From Atherinomorus stipes (taxonomy: Eukaryota; Chordata; Actinopteri; Atheriniformes; Atherinidae), in NCBI GenBank assembly GCA_023101725.1, contig JALJCO010008724.1:248001-312000 (forward strand): DNA of 64,000 bases. Direction: 5' to 3'. Below the pieces are notes generated by a model that was not told where the DNA came from, searched no databases, and saw nothing but the letters and a program-made list of their open reading frames with translations. This document shows, piece after piece, positions 22,421-33,545 of this stretch (position 1 is the stretch's first letter; every line of letters starts with the position of its first letter). The position numbers were made by a program, and so were the translations under genes.

Positions 22421-23790
22421 CCTGCGGGCTCCCCTTTTTGGTATTCTCTCCTTCGCTCCCGCCTAACCCGTTCCGCCCTTCTTGTTCCCTCCCCTCCTCC
22501 CCTCCCCCTCCCTCCCCTCCCCCCTCCCCCCGTCTCCCCCCGTAGCCGGGTCAGGGGCGGGGCCCGGGGGGTCGGGCGCCGCGTATTCTCTCGGCGTCGC
22601 GCGGCGGTGTGCTTTGGGTTTGGGTGTGGGGGGGTCGGCCGGCTCTCGATACCCCCTTCCGCTCCTGTGTTCGCGGGTGTTGGGGGGGCGGGCTTGGCGT
22701 TTCCTTTTCTTTTCTGGGGGCTTGGGGTGGGGTGCGGTGGGGGCCGGGTCGTGGTCCCCTCGCTTCCTCCCTCCCCCCCCCTCTGTTGTACCCCCCTGAA
22801 CGAGAACCCCACTGACACCACTGGGTACGGGCGCGTTTGGCTGGGGGCTCCCCGCACCCGCCGCCCGGAACGGTGTCCGGGACAGAAAACAACTGTAAAA
22901 ACAACTAGGTATCGAAAAAACCTCCCAGGCCCGACATCCAGAACACAAAACAAAACCCCATAAAACCCCCCCAAAATGCTCCCAAAACCCCCCCCATACC
23001 GGCGCTCGTCGTTCTGGAAACCAACAGAAAAGAAAACACACCCGCCAACTACGATTGAACAAACAAACATCGAAACTGGATACTTACAGTCAGCACCTTA
23101 CCCTCTAACTCGGTTCTCTCCAGTTCCTTGAAACTCTGCCCGCGATTTCCGGCGTGGCGGCCCTCTCCCTTTTTTCTGCAGCGCCCCTCACTGTTCGCCA
23201 CCCAAACGGCGCCCTCCTCCACTCCCACTCCCCCAACAACTTCACTAATCAGCATTAAGGTACCTTCTGAACCTCAACAGAATAATAACATTGCTTCGCA
23301 CAATCTTAAATTGAAGCCGCGGGTCCCGGCCACAGGGTTCCAACAAAGTTTCCTGTCTACCTGCTCTCCACTCCCCAGCAATTTGAAAACCTAAATAAAG
23401 CGTCAAACCAACAGCTTCCAAAATTTTCGAGACCCAGGGCCTGTGCGCTTTCCTTCTCCGGTTCTACTTCTGCCCTATACTTCACAAATTCGAAGAAATA
23501 CAAGTAGAATGATAAAACATCGATAAAATCCTAAACACTATTAATGGAAATAACTTACTATAAACTCACTGAACTCCCGGACCGCAATAAAGCGTATTCT
23601 TTAGGGTATCCTGACTTCAGCTGGCTAACCCAACAAAAATGAATCCAAGCAACTGGTCAGCCCTTGGGGTCTTCCAGGGTCGCCAGCTCCTGGTCGGTGC
23701 GGGCGGGCACGCGGTGGATAAAATATGAGACCAAAATGTGTAAAAAGTACGCATATTTTGCGTCAATTGGCCCTTGCGTGTCTCCCCTGG
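22421..23790. other. CpG-rich, apparently unique island
   Basis: GC- and CpG-rich DNA lies between two G-homopolymer regions, and CG dinucleotides are frequent, unlike the rest of the window. On the minus strand an open frame starts with ATG at 23255 and reaches a consensus-like splice donor (gactgtaagtatcc, near 23085). Another donor-like tatagtaagtt lies near 23565. I recognise no protein family. It could be a promoter or first exon of an unplaced minus-strand transcript, part of a GC-rich repeat, or a misassembled insert. Confidence 0.35.
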
Positions 23791-23799
23791 ACCCCTCGG

Positions 23800-23862
23800 G
23801 GTGGGGGGGGGGGGTTGGGTGGGGGGTGGGGGGGGGGGTGTGGGGGGGGGGGTGGGGGGGGT

Positions 23863-23893
<31 letters not shown>

Positions 23894-23908
23894 GGGGGGG
23901 GGGGGTGT

Positions 23909-23939
<31 letters not shown>

Positions 23940-23943
23940 CGGT

Positions 23944-23974
<31 letters not shown>

Positions 23975-24415
23975 GGGGGGCGTCGGTGGGTGCGCTGGGA
24001 GGGGGTGGGGGGTGGTGTGTGGGGGGGGGGGTGGTGGGGGGGTGGGGGGGGGGGGTTGTGGGGGAGGGAAAAGGGGGGGGAGGGGGGAGGGGGGGGGGGG
24101 AGAAGGGGAAAAAAAAAAAAGAGAAGAAAAAAGGGGGGGGGGAAGTAAAAGGGGGGAGGGGAGAGGCAAGGGCGGGGGAGGGACGCCGGGGGGGGGGAGG
24201 GGGAGGGGGGGGGGGGGGAGGGGGGGGGGGGGGGGGGGGGGGAGCGGAGGAGGAGAGAGGGGGGAAGAGGGAGGGGAGGAGAAAGGAGGGGAAGAGAAGG
24301 GGGAGAAGGGAGGAGGAGGAGGGGGAAGAGGAGGGAGAGGAGAGGAGGGGGGGAGGGAAGAGGGAGGAGGAAGGGGGAGGGAAGGAGGGGGGGGAGGGGG
24401 GGGGGAGGGGGGGAA

Positions 24416-24465
<50 letters not shown>

Positions 24466-24480
24466 GAGAAAAAAAAAAGA
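23800..24480. repeat. Extreme G-rich to homopurine tract
   Basis: About 680 bases are almost entirely G at the left (23800-24050) and G/A at the right. From 24246 to 24480 there is no pyrimidine at all (235 bp). Open frames of 240-300 codons on both strands translate to polyglycine, arginine-glycine or polyproline and are artefacts of composition. G-quadruplex or triplex structure is plausible, and so are sequencing and assembly errors. Confidence 0.9.
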
Positions 24481-24506
24481 CCCAAAAAAAAAAAAAAAAC
24501 CTTTAA

Positions 24507-25142
24507 AGGCAGGGTGGATTATGTTTTCCAGGAGCATTGCTTACTATACTGCTTGAAGTCTTCTTCACACCCTGATTGCAGCCAATTAATTAAATGTTCT
24601 GAAACAAAAATTTAAAAAATGAATCACCTGTGCAACGTACAGGACTGGAAAAACCCCTGCTAATGGAATTAATTTCATTGGATGGGGTTTCGAACGGCCC
24701 GTACTGATTGATTGAATGATTCTTATGCCAATCAAACTTTGTTGCGCACCCACCGTCCTCGCCCGTGTGTGCTCCCGACTTGCCGTGAGCATCTCACAGT
24801 GCAGACGAACCCAGAGAACATGGCTGCTTGCTGCTCTTATCTATGCCCTTGAAACGAAAAAATTGGATGTTAATGAAGTCATGGAGGTGTTGGTGTTTGC
24901 AGTGAGGATGTTTTACGCCGCAGATGTTGGAGGTGAGGTAATAATCACTTTTAGGAAATGTGGTTCCTCTGCTGTTTACTCGGAAGCTAACAAGCTAGCC
25001 ACTCGGCTGTGCTCGCATATGTTTGCTGACAATCATCCATGCACGCATTCCTGTACCCTTGAGGCGTGGTTTCAGGGGGGGTGTATATTTTTTCAAATGT
25101 AGCTTGTTTGAACCGTTTTTTCCAAGATCCCCCACCCTGCCT
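24507..25142. mobile_element. 636-bp TTAA-flanked element
   Basis: TTAA at 24503-24506 and 25143-25146 flanks DNA beginning AGGCAGGGTGGATTATG and ending in the inverse CCACCCTGCCT. The inner open frame 24716-25102 (+) shows no known domain. This is a non-autonomous element of a different family from those at 8278 and 17000. It directly follows the homopurine tract. Confidence 0.8.
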
Positions 25143-25265
25143 TTAAACTAATTAAAAGAGACACACATGAACAGGCCTAATGTGATGGTCAAAAACCAGT
25201 TCAACTCATATCAGCGTGCATCGCGGAAGTAAGATGTAGTACTGTTTAGGCTATAAAAATGTACT

Positions 25266-26422
25266 TTTTCTGTACATCTTGGATGGTTCTCCTCTACTGT
25301 GTCCTCACTTGGTTGTGGGGTTCCCCAAGGGTCTATCCTGGGCCCAATCCTATTTTCTTTATATATGTTGCCATTAGGGTCAATTTTAAACAAATATGAT
25401 GTTTAATTTCATTGTTTCCTGAATGACATCCAAATTTACACCCCAATAAAAGCTGGGAACTACACGGCATCCTTAGAAAAGGTAGCTAACTGTCCGAGTG
25501 AAGTGCAGAACTGGATGTCCTCTAATTTTTTGTCCCTAAACAAAAATAAAACAGAAATTCTTATCTTTGGTGGCTCAATTTCTGTGGCCAACTTGAATGT
25601 AAATAGTTCTATTGGGCCACTGGCTTCTCTTTTTAGCCCACATATTAAAAATCTTGGTGTGACCTTTGATTCGAGATTTACTCTTGAGAAACAGAGTAGT
25701 TCTGTTGGTAGGACTAGTTATTTTCAGTTAAGGCTTCTGGGAAAAATTAAAGCCTATTTACCAAGAGATGACCTTAAGAGAGCAATCCACTGTTTTATCA
25801 CGTCTCGTTTGGATTATTGTAACTCCCTATATGTTGGGCTGGACCAGAAGTCTCTCCAGCGACTCCAAGGAGTACAAAATGCCGCAGCCAGAGTGCTGCA
25901 TCACAGCATCACTCCTGTTCTGTCTTCTCTGCACTGGCTCACAGTTGCTTTTAGAAGTAAGTTTAAAATTCTATTGCTAGTCTACTCGCTGTCCCCACCG
26001 TATTTTTCTGAGATGCTGCAGCCTTATGCTCCAGGTATAGCTCTACAATCTGCAGACCAGCTCCTTTTGATCGTTCCTAAATGTAGGCTCGTGTCCAGAG
26101 GTGACCGAGCTTTTTCAGTAGTGGCTCCTAAGCTCTGGAATAGCCAACCTCTCCATGTCCAATCTGCTCCATCTGTGAACGAATTTAATACAAAGATTAA
26201 AACTTTCTTATTTGCTTTGGCTTTAAATTCAATATAGACCTGTGGTGACATGTTCTTTATGTTTTTAAGGTGTTTTATTTTAGAATTTGTTAAATTTTTA
26301 ATATCTGATTTGATTTTTATCTTTTTAGTCTTTTATATATTCCCTGTACAGCACTTTGGTCAATAAAGGTTGTTGTTAAATGTGCTTTATAAATGAATAA
26401 ACTTTGACTTGACTTGACTTGA
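25266..26422 (+). mobile_element. 5'-truncated L2-like LINE with 15-bp target duplication
   Basis: ctataaaaatgtact at 25251-25265 and ctataaaaatatact at 26423-26437 flank the copy (one mismatch). It keeps the RT motif B region onward, a short 3' UTR and a tail of (TTGAC)n repeats after aataaac. Its sequence differs clearly from the L2 copy at 35481, so it is a separate subfamily. Confidence 0.75.
25310..26237 (+). pseudogene. L2-like reverse transcriptase, C-terminal half
   Basis: The frame begins around the [20 protein letters not shown] motif near 25317. The catalytic YADD position has decayed to FLND, after an in-frame stop, near 25400-25430. From 25503 the frame is open to the stop at 26237 (244 codons), encoding the thumb and C-terminal region: VQNWMSSNFLSLNKNKTE, then TSRLDYCNSLY, QNAAARVL, SSLHWLTV and PKLWNSQPLHV. 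These are standard L2/CR1-superfamily landmarks. It lacks the N-terminal half and the active site, so it is inactive. Confidence 0.8.
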
Positions 26423-26722
26423 CTATAAAAATATACTAAATAATGTTGTTCCGAGTAAATTATGGATGCTACCCACTCAGGACACATGAATTACATTGGA
26501 CAAGCAGTATGGAAGAATATTGACAAGTTTTTGTGGACTTTTATGGACTTTTTTGGTTCAGTAACCGGTGAACTCCATTATATGAAAGTTGGGGGAAAAC
26601 GAAAACCTGTCCGATCTCCGGCTGCATTTGAGATATTAAAAAAGTGCTCCAGAGTCTTGCTCAGCATGAGGGTGAGTAGGAGATGAAGGCACATCATTCT
26701 GTGGGTGTACTAATTCCTTTAA

Positions 26723-29540
26723 GGGGCTGTTGGATAAGCACAGCCTTAATACAAAAATTTGTAGTCTTGTTGCAAATGCAGCTTGGTTTTAGTGTTATGA
26801 CGGACTGCAGTGTTCTGAATGACAGTTCTGCACTTCCTATTAGACAAAATACTTTGCTCATTGTGCATCATTGATTTAACTGGAGATGTTATCATAGCTT
26901 GCTAAGTATCTTTAAAAAAAAAACAACAACAAACAAACAGCCCTTTTCCATCCTTTTTTCCCCCAAAGGACTTCCCAGATAGTTCTGTGAAGCAAAGCCG
27001 GTACCATGTTAAGTTACTTTCCCTGACCTGGTTACAAGGAAAAAAAAAAAAAGTGCCACCTCAGTGCAAATATGGTATTTTTTGTAAACTCAGAATGTTT
27101 CTGATTGACGAGAGGATGGTTTGATGGTGAATATGCAGGTAAAAGAAATAAAATTTCAAGCCAAGTAAACATGATTGTTGCTGTTTTAGTTCTGCTTTTT
27201 TTTTTCTTCTCCATATCACAATTTAAGAAACATAATTGCACAGTTTAGGAAACATACATAATTGCAAACACCATAGTGGGATATCTCACCAAAAGAAGCA
27301 GAGTAGCTGATCACTTCCTGAACAGAAATAAGTTTGTTAACCACATATTGCCACTAGCTTATACGGCTACAGCTATCTCCATATGATGGTAAAGAGAGAT
27401 GAGCGAGATCATGATGAAATGTTTTAGAGTGACTAGCTGAACGAAGCGGGGGAGGGGATCAATGGGGAAAATCTAATATAGGAGAGAATATGGGGTGGGG
27501 GAGGGGTAATAAACAGCAGGGGATGAAGTAGCTGTTCATGGGATAAAGTGTAATGGAGACAGCAGTAGAGTGATGACCAACATCAACTACAAGTCTTGTT
27601 AATAGTCATGCTGTGTGTGTGTGTGTGTTGCTATTTAAGTATGGAGGACCTGGAGTGTAATATTACAGTATTTATCCATATGACAGTCGGATGTATGAAT
27701 CAGTGTGTTTTTGTGTGAGTGCCTCAGTGTGTGTACCTCTGATGAAATGCAGATACACGCACACACATATGCAGACACATGGAGTGCAGCTCATCTGTCC
27801 TGATAAATGTTATTACCTGCTGCGTTTGTTTCCTCCCATCATTTCCTCCTTCCCCTGCTAGTCCCCTTGTTTCATGATGAGATTCGGGATTTACATGCAC
27901 CTCTGCCCTTTTTGTGTGTATGAGAGAGGACTTGTTTCCATAATTCCCTCGTACCATAAACTAACTACCACAGTTAAATAGCTAACGCTGCTTTTGTCCT
28001 AGTACCAAACTAAACCTGATTGTAACAGAAACCCTACAAATTTTTATCCCATAGCGTGAACGGATCAAATACTCGCACATATAAACATGATATATCATGA
28101 CCTCCACTTCTGCCAGCAAGGCTGTGCTATTAAGTTTCCTCTTTTTCCTTAACTTTGTCATTCTCTTTTCTTGTTTTGTCTTACTCTGCTTCTGCTAAGT
28201 TTAATGCATTTTCACAGACTGCAAGGTTCAAAAGTGCAGACAATTCATAATGCATTTTTATCACTTTGCTTCTTAGAATTGCATTGATTTACCGCCTCAA
28301 AAGCCACACGACGAGAAGCCGGTGGAGGGCTGAAAAATGAAGAACTCAAAAAAGTACCCGACATGGAGGAAAACAGCCTTTTTTTCCCTGTTGATATAAG
28401 AAATAATTCTTGCATTTCTAAAATTACGTCATGATGTCCATGGCACATATGGGCCACAAAATGCTGTTTTAATTATTCCTTAGAATTTTCATATAGATTA
28501 CATACAATCTGCATAAAACACAATTTGAATAAATTCTCTTTCCTGTCAAGGATAAAGTCAGACATTTCGCTTTGAACGTTCTTTGGTACTTGATCAATTC
28601 ATTTAATATTCATTACATTTTCTCTGACAAGTATTCATCAAATTTATACCCATTTTGAAGATCTCTCAAGCAGTTAAGTCTCTGAATTGACATTGGCCTT
28701 TCATTCCGTTTCAGAAAGTTTTAAATCTGCTCTGTAATAATGATCGAAAGGTTTCCTTGACATTTGGTTGGGTCTGGACCAAATTCATGTGAAAAAAATA
28801 GAAGTTTTGGATTAAGTTGCCTCTGATAGCTTTTATCCCCAAAGGTCCGTAACAGTCGGCCATGTCGGCTGTAAAATGGACCGTGCCACATTAAACTCTT
28901 TTTAATGATTCTCGTATCACCTTAAAACTGAGTTTCTGCTCTTAGATTCACAGTTGCATTTAAAATATCCCGCCATCCAGTTTTAGCCCTTTCTCCTCTC
29001 ACCTGGGCTGCTGATGTTTGCTTGTTAAACTGCTCCTCTTGAATTTTCACTACCTTCTCTCTGATAGTTGTGAAACCACCTGTTGACTTTCTCACAGCCA
29101 AGAAAAAGCCAGATGACTGACCACAAGATAGTTTCTTCTCCAGATAATTTGTGGTCAATCACACATACTGTAACCCCAAACCCAAAATACTGAGTGATGT
29201 TTTAATTCTCCGGTTCCATCTCTCGTCTGCATGTCATTGTTTATCAACTGGAAAAACAGAAAAAGATTAAATTAGGTTAGACAGTTGCACACAATGGAGC
29301 CTTTTCTTAGTTTATGCATAAGTCACTCAGGCATGCTCACACCTGCCCTTGGCGGTCAGAAAACTTTGGAAGTCCAATGAAATACTGGTCTTCAAGGGGT
29401 TAATACAACAATGCCTGACACTTAAAGGGAATTTAAGTTTTTTTTTAACCTGGACCTATTTTCTAGCATGAAATATGTTCATTTACTCACCTAGACAGTT
29501 TTGGTGCAACTTGAATTCCTTCAGGAGATATTTAGATCTG
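26723..29540. other. No recognised gene; (GT)n at 27608-27629
   Basis: AT-rich DNA with A-runs at 26914-26923 and 27041-27053, a (GT)n microsatellite and CA/TG-rich words near 27700-27780. No exon or transposon terminus is supported. Confidence 0.45.
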
Positions 29541-29544
29541 CTCC

Positions 29545-29645
29545 AGATCAGTGTATGTCCAATAAAATGGCAGTGATGGGGCAACAGCGCGCAGCCTCTA
29601 AATAAGGCATTATCTGCCACAAACTCCTTCATTTCACCAATGTTT
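29545..29645 (+). repeat. Dispersed repeat, copy 2 of 3
   Basis: atggcagtgatgggg ... taaggcattatctgccacaaac ... atttcaccaatg matches 11236-11330 and, inverted, 48995-49075. Confidence 0.6.
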
Positions 29646-30850
29646 TGTTTGTGAAACATTCATCAGACGCCCCCTGTGAGCTCGAAGCAACACGAAGTTG
29701 CTTTTTCTGTGGTGATTTGTCCATATTTACAGACTTTTGCTTGCTATGGTGTTGCATAACAGTGACATCATCAACGCCGCTGCAGTAAGAATGTCTGTAC
29801 TAGCAGTAGTCGAGTTGTAAAAAAGTTTCAGGGGGGATGGAAAAACTTTTTGGAGATTCTCTTTAAATTTACCAGCCAAGCATATACCGGCCAAAATATT
29901 AAACCATTTTACACCCATATATCTTTAGACCGTTAATACAGTATTATACTGGATGCAAACTGAAAAAAACAAGAACAAGAAAAACATATTTGTATTGAGT
30001 AAACTGGTAATTTCTGAATTCATTAATTTCAAACTTCCTGGTCAGACTCCTCATTCTCTATTTTATGCTTTCACACCATGTCCATGAAATCTGGCCTCCT
30101 GGTCCTGACAGTCCTGCAGCATTACAGCCTGGTGGGAGCAAAGCTACTCCCTGATCTCTGGAGAACACAGCTGGACAATAAGAGATCTGACAGTGTCTCC
30201 CTGTCTTTTATTTATTTTTTTTACTTATTTTAGTGTTTTGAAACCTCCTTCACAACTTTTTGCTGCTTAAATGGAGGGGAAATCATTTACAGATGGAAAG
30301 ATGCTTTCATAAAACAAAATGATAATTAAAAAGAATAAAAAGTTTATACTAACTGATAAGTTTGCACACATCTGTTTCAGGCTGTAGTTTCAGTGCAACA
30401 GAGCTCCATTGGAGGTCTCTGAACAAACGAGGACAGTAACAGTGTAAAGCAGGTGGACTGTGACATGATGCTGCTGCTGCAGCTGAACAGAATCAGAAGT
30501 TGTTCTAGGAACCATTTTAAAGCTCACACTTATCTACTGAGCTTCCATAAGGGCGCATATCAACGTTATTTATCAAGTTGGAACAACAAGACATCGGATC
30601 TGAGCAGATGATTGAAACTCCGCCCACCTGACTCGCCTTTCAGTCGCCAGGGCAGTAAATGGAGCGGACCCAGACTAGCGCAGCTGATGTTTTGCAACGA
30701 CTCCAAAGCGCCGCTTCTCACTGAACACTCTGGTTGGCGTGTAAATCCTGCTGGTTTATTCTCCAGTTCACTGTGGTTTCTGATGGAAGGCTGACCAGCT
30801 CCTGCTAAAAGTCACCACATATTCACGCTACTTAACCAGCCTGAGCTAAA
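29646..30850. other. No recognised feature
   Basis: No coding family, RNA gene or bounded repeat is recognised. A short open frame at 30612-30794 (+) looks like chance. Confidence 0.45.
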
Positions 30851-30854
30851 CACT

Positions 30855-31480
30855 ATATTTTTTTTATTTTTTTTTTATTTCAATTCACTTATTTAGTGTC
30901 ATACACTACAAAAGGTGCCCAGCCCACATGGGCTTACAAGACACGAAGACAAATAGTAGGCAGCCATCAACACACTATATATCAAACAAAGAGTGTCCTC
31001 TTACGTTGAAGCCAAGCATTTAACAAAAAGTGAGCCAAATAAAACGGTTTATACTTAAACAAATACTTAAGTCTGTCCTCATCAGTCATTGTAAACAATA
31101 GTACATTTACATCAGACAATTTACAAAATAATTGCTTTCTCAACTCATGATATAAAGGGCAATGAAATACAAAATGCAGTTCATTTTCAACATCATTTAA
31201 CTGACACAAACAACATATGCGTTCTTCCTCTGGGACTGAGTAATACCGACCCGTCTCCAGGGCCAAAGGCAAAGTTCCAGACCTCAACTGAGCGCACACT
31301 GATCTCTGAGCTCTAGTCAAGTTCAGCGTGACATAGGGCTCAGGACCGTAGTGATCTTTTATCAAAATATAGGTTCTCAATTTCGGCTTATACAAGACTT
31401 CCTCTGACCATTTACGCTTATACACACCCAAAAAAATTTCTTTAATTTCTTCCACATTACATTTCAATTTATTCCTACTT
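30855..31480 (-). pseudogene. LINE 3' end with C-terminal zinc knuckle
   Basis: A 161-codon frame (31467 to 30982, minus) encodes the C-terminal tail of a LINE ORF2. It has a KLRTYILIKDHYGPEPYV-like segment, then RAQRSVCAQLRSG, then ETGRYYSVPEEERICCLCQ leading into a CCHC zinc knuckle (C-X2-C...H-X4-C, in CLCQ...HFVFHCPLY). Such tails follow the RT in several fish LINE clades. The 3' UTR (gtgtcttgtaagcccatgtg on the minus strand) ends in A-rich DNA at 30858-30885. The RT and endonuclease are missing, so the copy is 5' truncated at about 31480. I cannot assign the clade. Confidence 0.7.
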
Positions 31481-31783
31481 GTTAGTTAACAGAGGTAACG
31501 TTGTGCAGCTCCCTCTGGCATCGGGCATCAACCAATCATGTTGCGTCATTGCATGTGTGCATGCCCCTGTGCCCTCAGATTTTATTTCTTTTACTCAGCA
31601 TCCGTACTACTTTCTAATAATGAAACGGTTATATGAGTATTAGTTATATTTCCAGGATTTACTGTAAAAAGGGAGGGGATGGAAAAGGGGGATGGCAGTT
31701 TTACAGGGGGGATAATTTTGATCATTTTTATTCCAGGGGGGATGCCATCCCCCCCTCATCCCCCTCAACTCGAGTACTGTGTA
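31481..31783. other. No recognised gene; G-rich words
   Basis: Several gggaggggat and caggggggat words recur between 31665 and 31765, hinting at a minor tandem structure. Nothing else is seen. Confidence 0.4.
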
Positions 31784-31939
31784 CTAGGGGTATCAACGTT
31801 TATAATTTTTCTCTACACGTGTAATTGGGACTACTAACTGTCATATACACGATTACACGTCAGATATAAATGATCTTTAAGTTGCAGATGGTGACGTCAC
31901 GTACGCATTCCACTGTACTCCCGCCATCATATTAAGTCT

Positions 31940-32260
31940 CCAATTCCAACTCCACTTAATTTATAGCACTTTAAAAACAATACAGTTGACCAAAAGGCTT
32001 CACAAGTAGATAGAATAAAACATGAATTCGCGGGTCAAGGAGGCCCCGAGGTGATAAGTGGTTCCAGTCTTGGTGCAGCTATGCTAAAGGCTTGGTCCCC
32101 TCAACCTCTTGGTTCAGTGAGTTAGAAGTGACTGGTCAGCTGAGCTGAGTGAACGAGTATTGTGGGGCGAGGCTATGGAGGCACTTAAAAACAAATAAAA
32201 TAATTTTAAAATCAATTCTTAAAAGAATGGGAAGCCAAGACAAGAGAACAGGTAATGTGC
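31940..32260 (-). pseudogene. L2-like LINE 3' remnant
   Basis: Reading the minus strand from 32258 gives, with frame breaks, HSFKRIDFKIILFVFKCLHSLAPQY-like sequence. That is the LINE landmark RIDFKILLLTYKAL found intact in the L2 copy at 35481. It is heavily decayed. Confidence 0.5.
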
Positions 32261-32262
32261 TC

Positions 32263-32620
32263 TAATAATAATAATGGATTAGATTTCTATAGCGCTGTTC
32301 AAGGCACTCAAAGCGCTTTACAGTAGATCCATTATTCTTTCACTCCTCAGTCGTACTTGGTGATGGTAAACTACATATGCAGCCACAGCTGCCCTGGGGC
32401 AGACTGACGGAAGCGTGGCTGCCATTTCGCGCCTACAGCCCCTCCGACCACCACCGGAACCATTCACACACATTCATACACCAGCAGGGCCCCACTGGAG
32501 GCAAGGAGGGTTAAGTGTCTTGCCCAAGGACACAACGACTAATGGCTGGGGGATCGGGATTCGAATCGCCGATCCTTCGATCATTGGCCGACCTGCTCTA
32601 CCACCTGAGCCACAGTCTAA
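32263..32620 (-). mobile_element. tRNA-derived SINE
   Basis: On the minus strand the head reads GTGGCTCAGGTGGTAGAGC. This holds an A box (TGGCTCAGGTGG, 32601-32612), and a B box GATTCGAATCCC follows (32556-32567), 33 bases away as in a tRNA gene. A conserved body follows (cttgcccaagg on +), then a LINE-like tail aaagcgctttgagtgcctt and the 3' repeat (ATT)n at 32263-32276. An RNA polymerase III internal promoter is thus visible. It is not a functional tRNA, because acceptor and anticodon stems are not conserved. Confidence 0.8.
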
Positions 32621-32647
32621 CCTCCGAGAACTGAAACGATACCACAG

Positions 32648-32666
32648 AAAAAAAAAAAAAAAAAAA
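32648..32666. repeat. Poly(A) run
   Basis: Nineteen or so consecutive A (with an ACAG lead-in) just upstream of the SINE head. Confidence 0.85.
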
Positions 32667-33545
32667 TCTTTTATTGGGTGGGATCAGAGCGAAGTCCCTG
32701 CAGAAGTTTTCAAACAGCTGATGTCGGCTGACCGGATTTCTCCTCCATCTATCAGATACATAATCACCCGTCTTCATACACAGGACAAAGAAAGCTTTCA
32801 CAAGCAGGGACGTCTATTGATGGTTCATGGCTGGCTGGACTGACCCAAAAATATGGAAATTTTTTAGCTGAGAGAAGTAAGTCGTGTTCTGGTGATCAAC
32901 TTTATGTAAAACAGCGGCTAAAACTGCTAAAACTAGCAGTTAAATCTTCTGCTAAACACATCCATTTGTTACAGTAAGTGTCTGATCGGATTCCCGCTCA
33001 TAACTTAATTATCTGAAAAAGAAATTGTACATCAAACCCGGTTAGCAACAACTAAAGTAAACTCACCCTATACGATGTTTCCACTGCACAGATGCAGTCA
33101 GCGTTCAATCAGCTCTCCTGATCACTCAAAGCACCTCTGACAATGTTCTTCTTTGCTAATCCGTAGACAGATTAGCTGTCCTGTTGTCACTCCCAGCTGC
33201 ACAGTAACTGGATGGGATCTCTGACGGTTGAATAGAGTCGCTACAGCACCACATGGCGCCGGTGCTCTGCTGCTGTTCGCCGCTACCGCGTCCCTGAGTC
33301 AACTTGAGGTGACGCGACAGGTGGTGGTTGCGTTTATTTTAAATAAAAATATCAACAGAATATTGCGCCCCAGGTATCTATTATGTATGCGGGTAGTTAG
33401 TTATTATCTGAAAATACAGTGTTGATGAGAAATGAAAGAGAAGGGGGAAGAGGCGAAAAAAAAAAGTATATGGTCATTGATTTTTCTAAATGGTTATGAT
33501 TTGTTATCCGTGTACCCATTTACACGTGTAGACGTTGACACCTAG

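Larger units (their letters stand above)
25200..26718. mobile_element. TTAA foldback element, copy B, split by a LINE
   Basis: Sequence at 25213-25265 and 26423-26718 matches, in inverted orientation, the foldback element at 41676-42347. The right end reads gggtgtactaattcct followed by TTAA at 26719-26722, mirroring the left end of the 41676 copy (AGGAATAGTACACCC). An L2-like LINE sits between the two halves. The left half is truncated. Confidence 0.7.
31784..33545. mobile_element. TIR element, probably hAT, carrying a LINE fragment and a SINE
   Basis: CTAGGGGTATCAACGTTTA at the left pairs with the inverted right end GACGTTGACACCTAG, and both are followed inward by CTACACGTGTAA. The TAGGGGTGTCAACG-like start is typical of a fish hAT group. 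An exact 8-bp duplication is not seen: ctgtgtac and gtctgaac agree at five of eight positions. Nested within are an L2-like 3' fragment (31940-32260) and a tRNA-derived SINE (32263-32620). Confidence 0.55.

Noticed and set aside
22130..23070. 277- and 280-codon open frames
   Set aside because: The first half lies in G-runs, overlapping frames on both strands are equally open, and no domain is seen. Only a weak first-exon possibility on the minus strand is kept as a finding.
23617..24615. Open frames of 240-306 codons on both strands through the G-rich block
   Set aside because: They translate to polyglycine, polyproline or Gly-Arg-Glu strings in several frames at once. That is a product of base composition, not a gene.
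32556..32612. tRNA gene (A and B boxes on the minus strand)
   Set aside because: The boxes are the head of a SINE. The acceptor and anticodon stems do not pair and a SINE body and tail follow.
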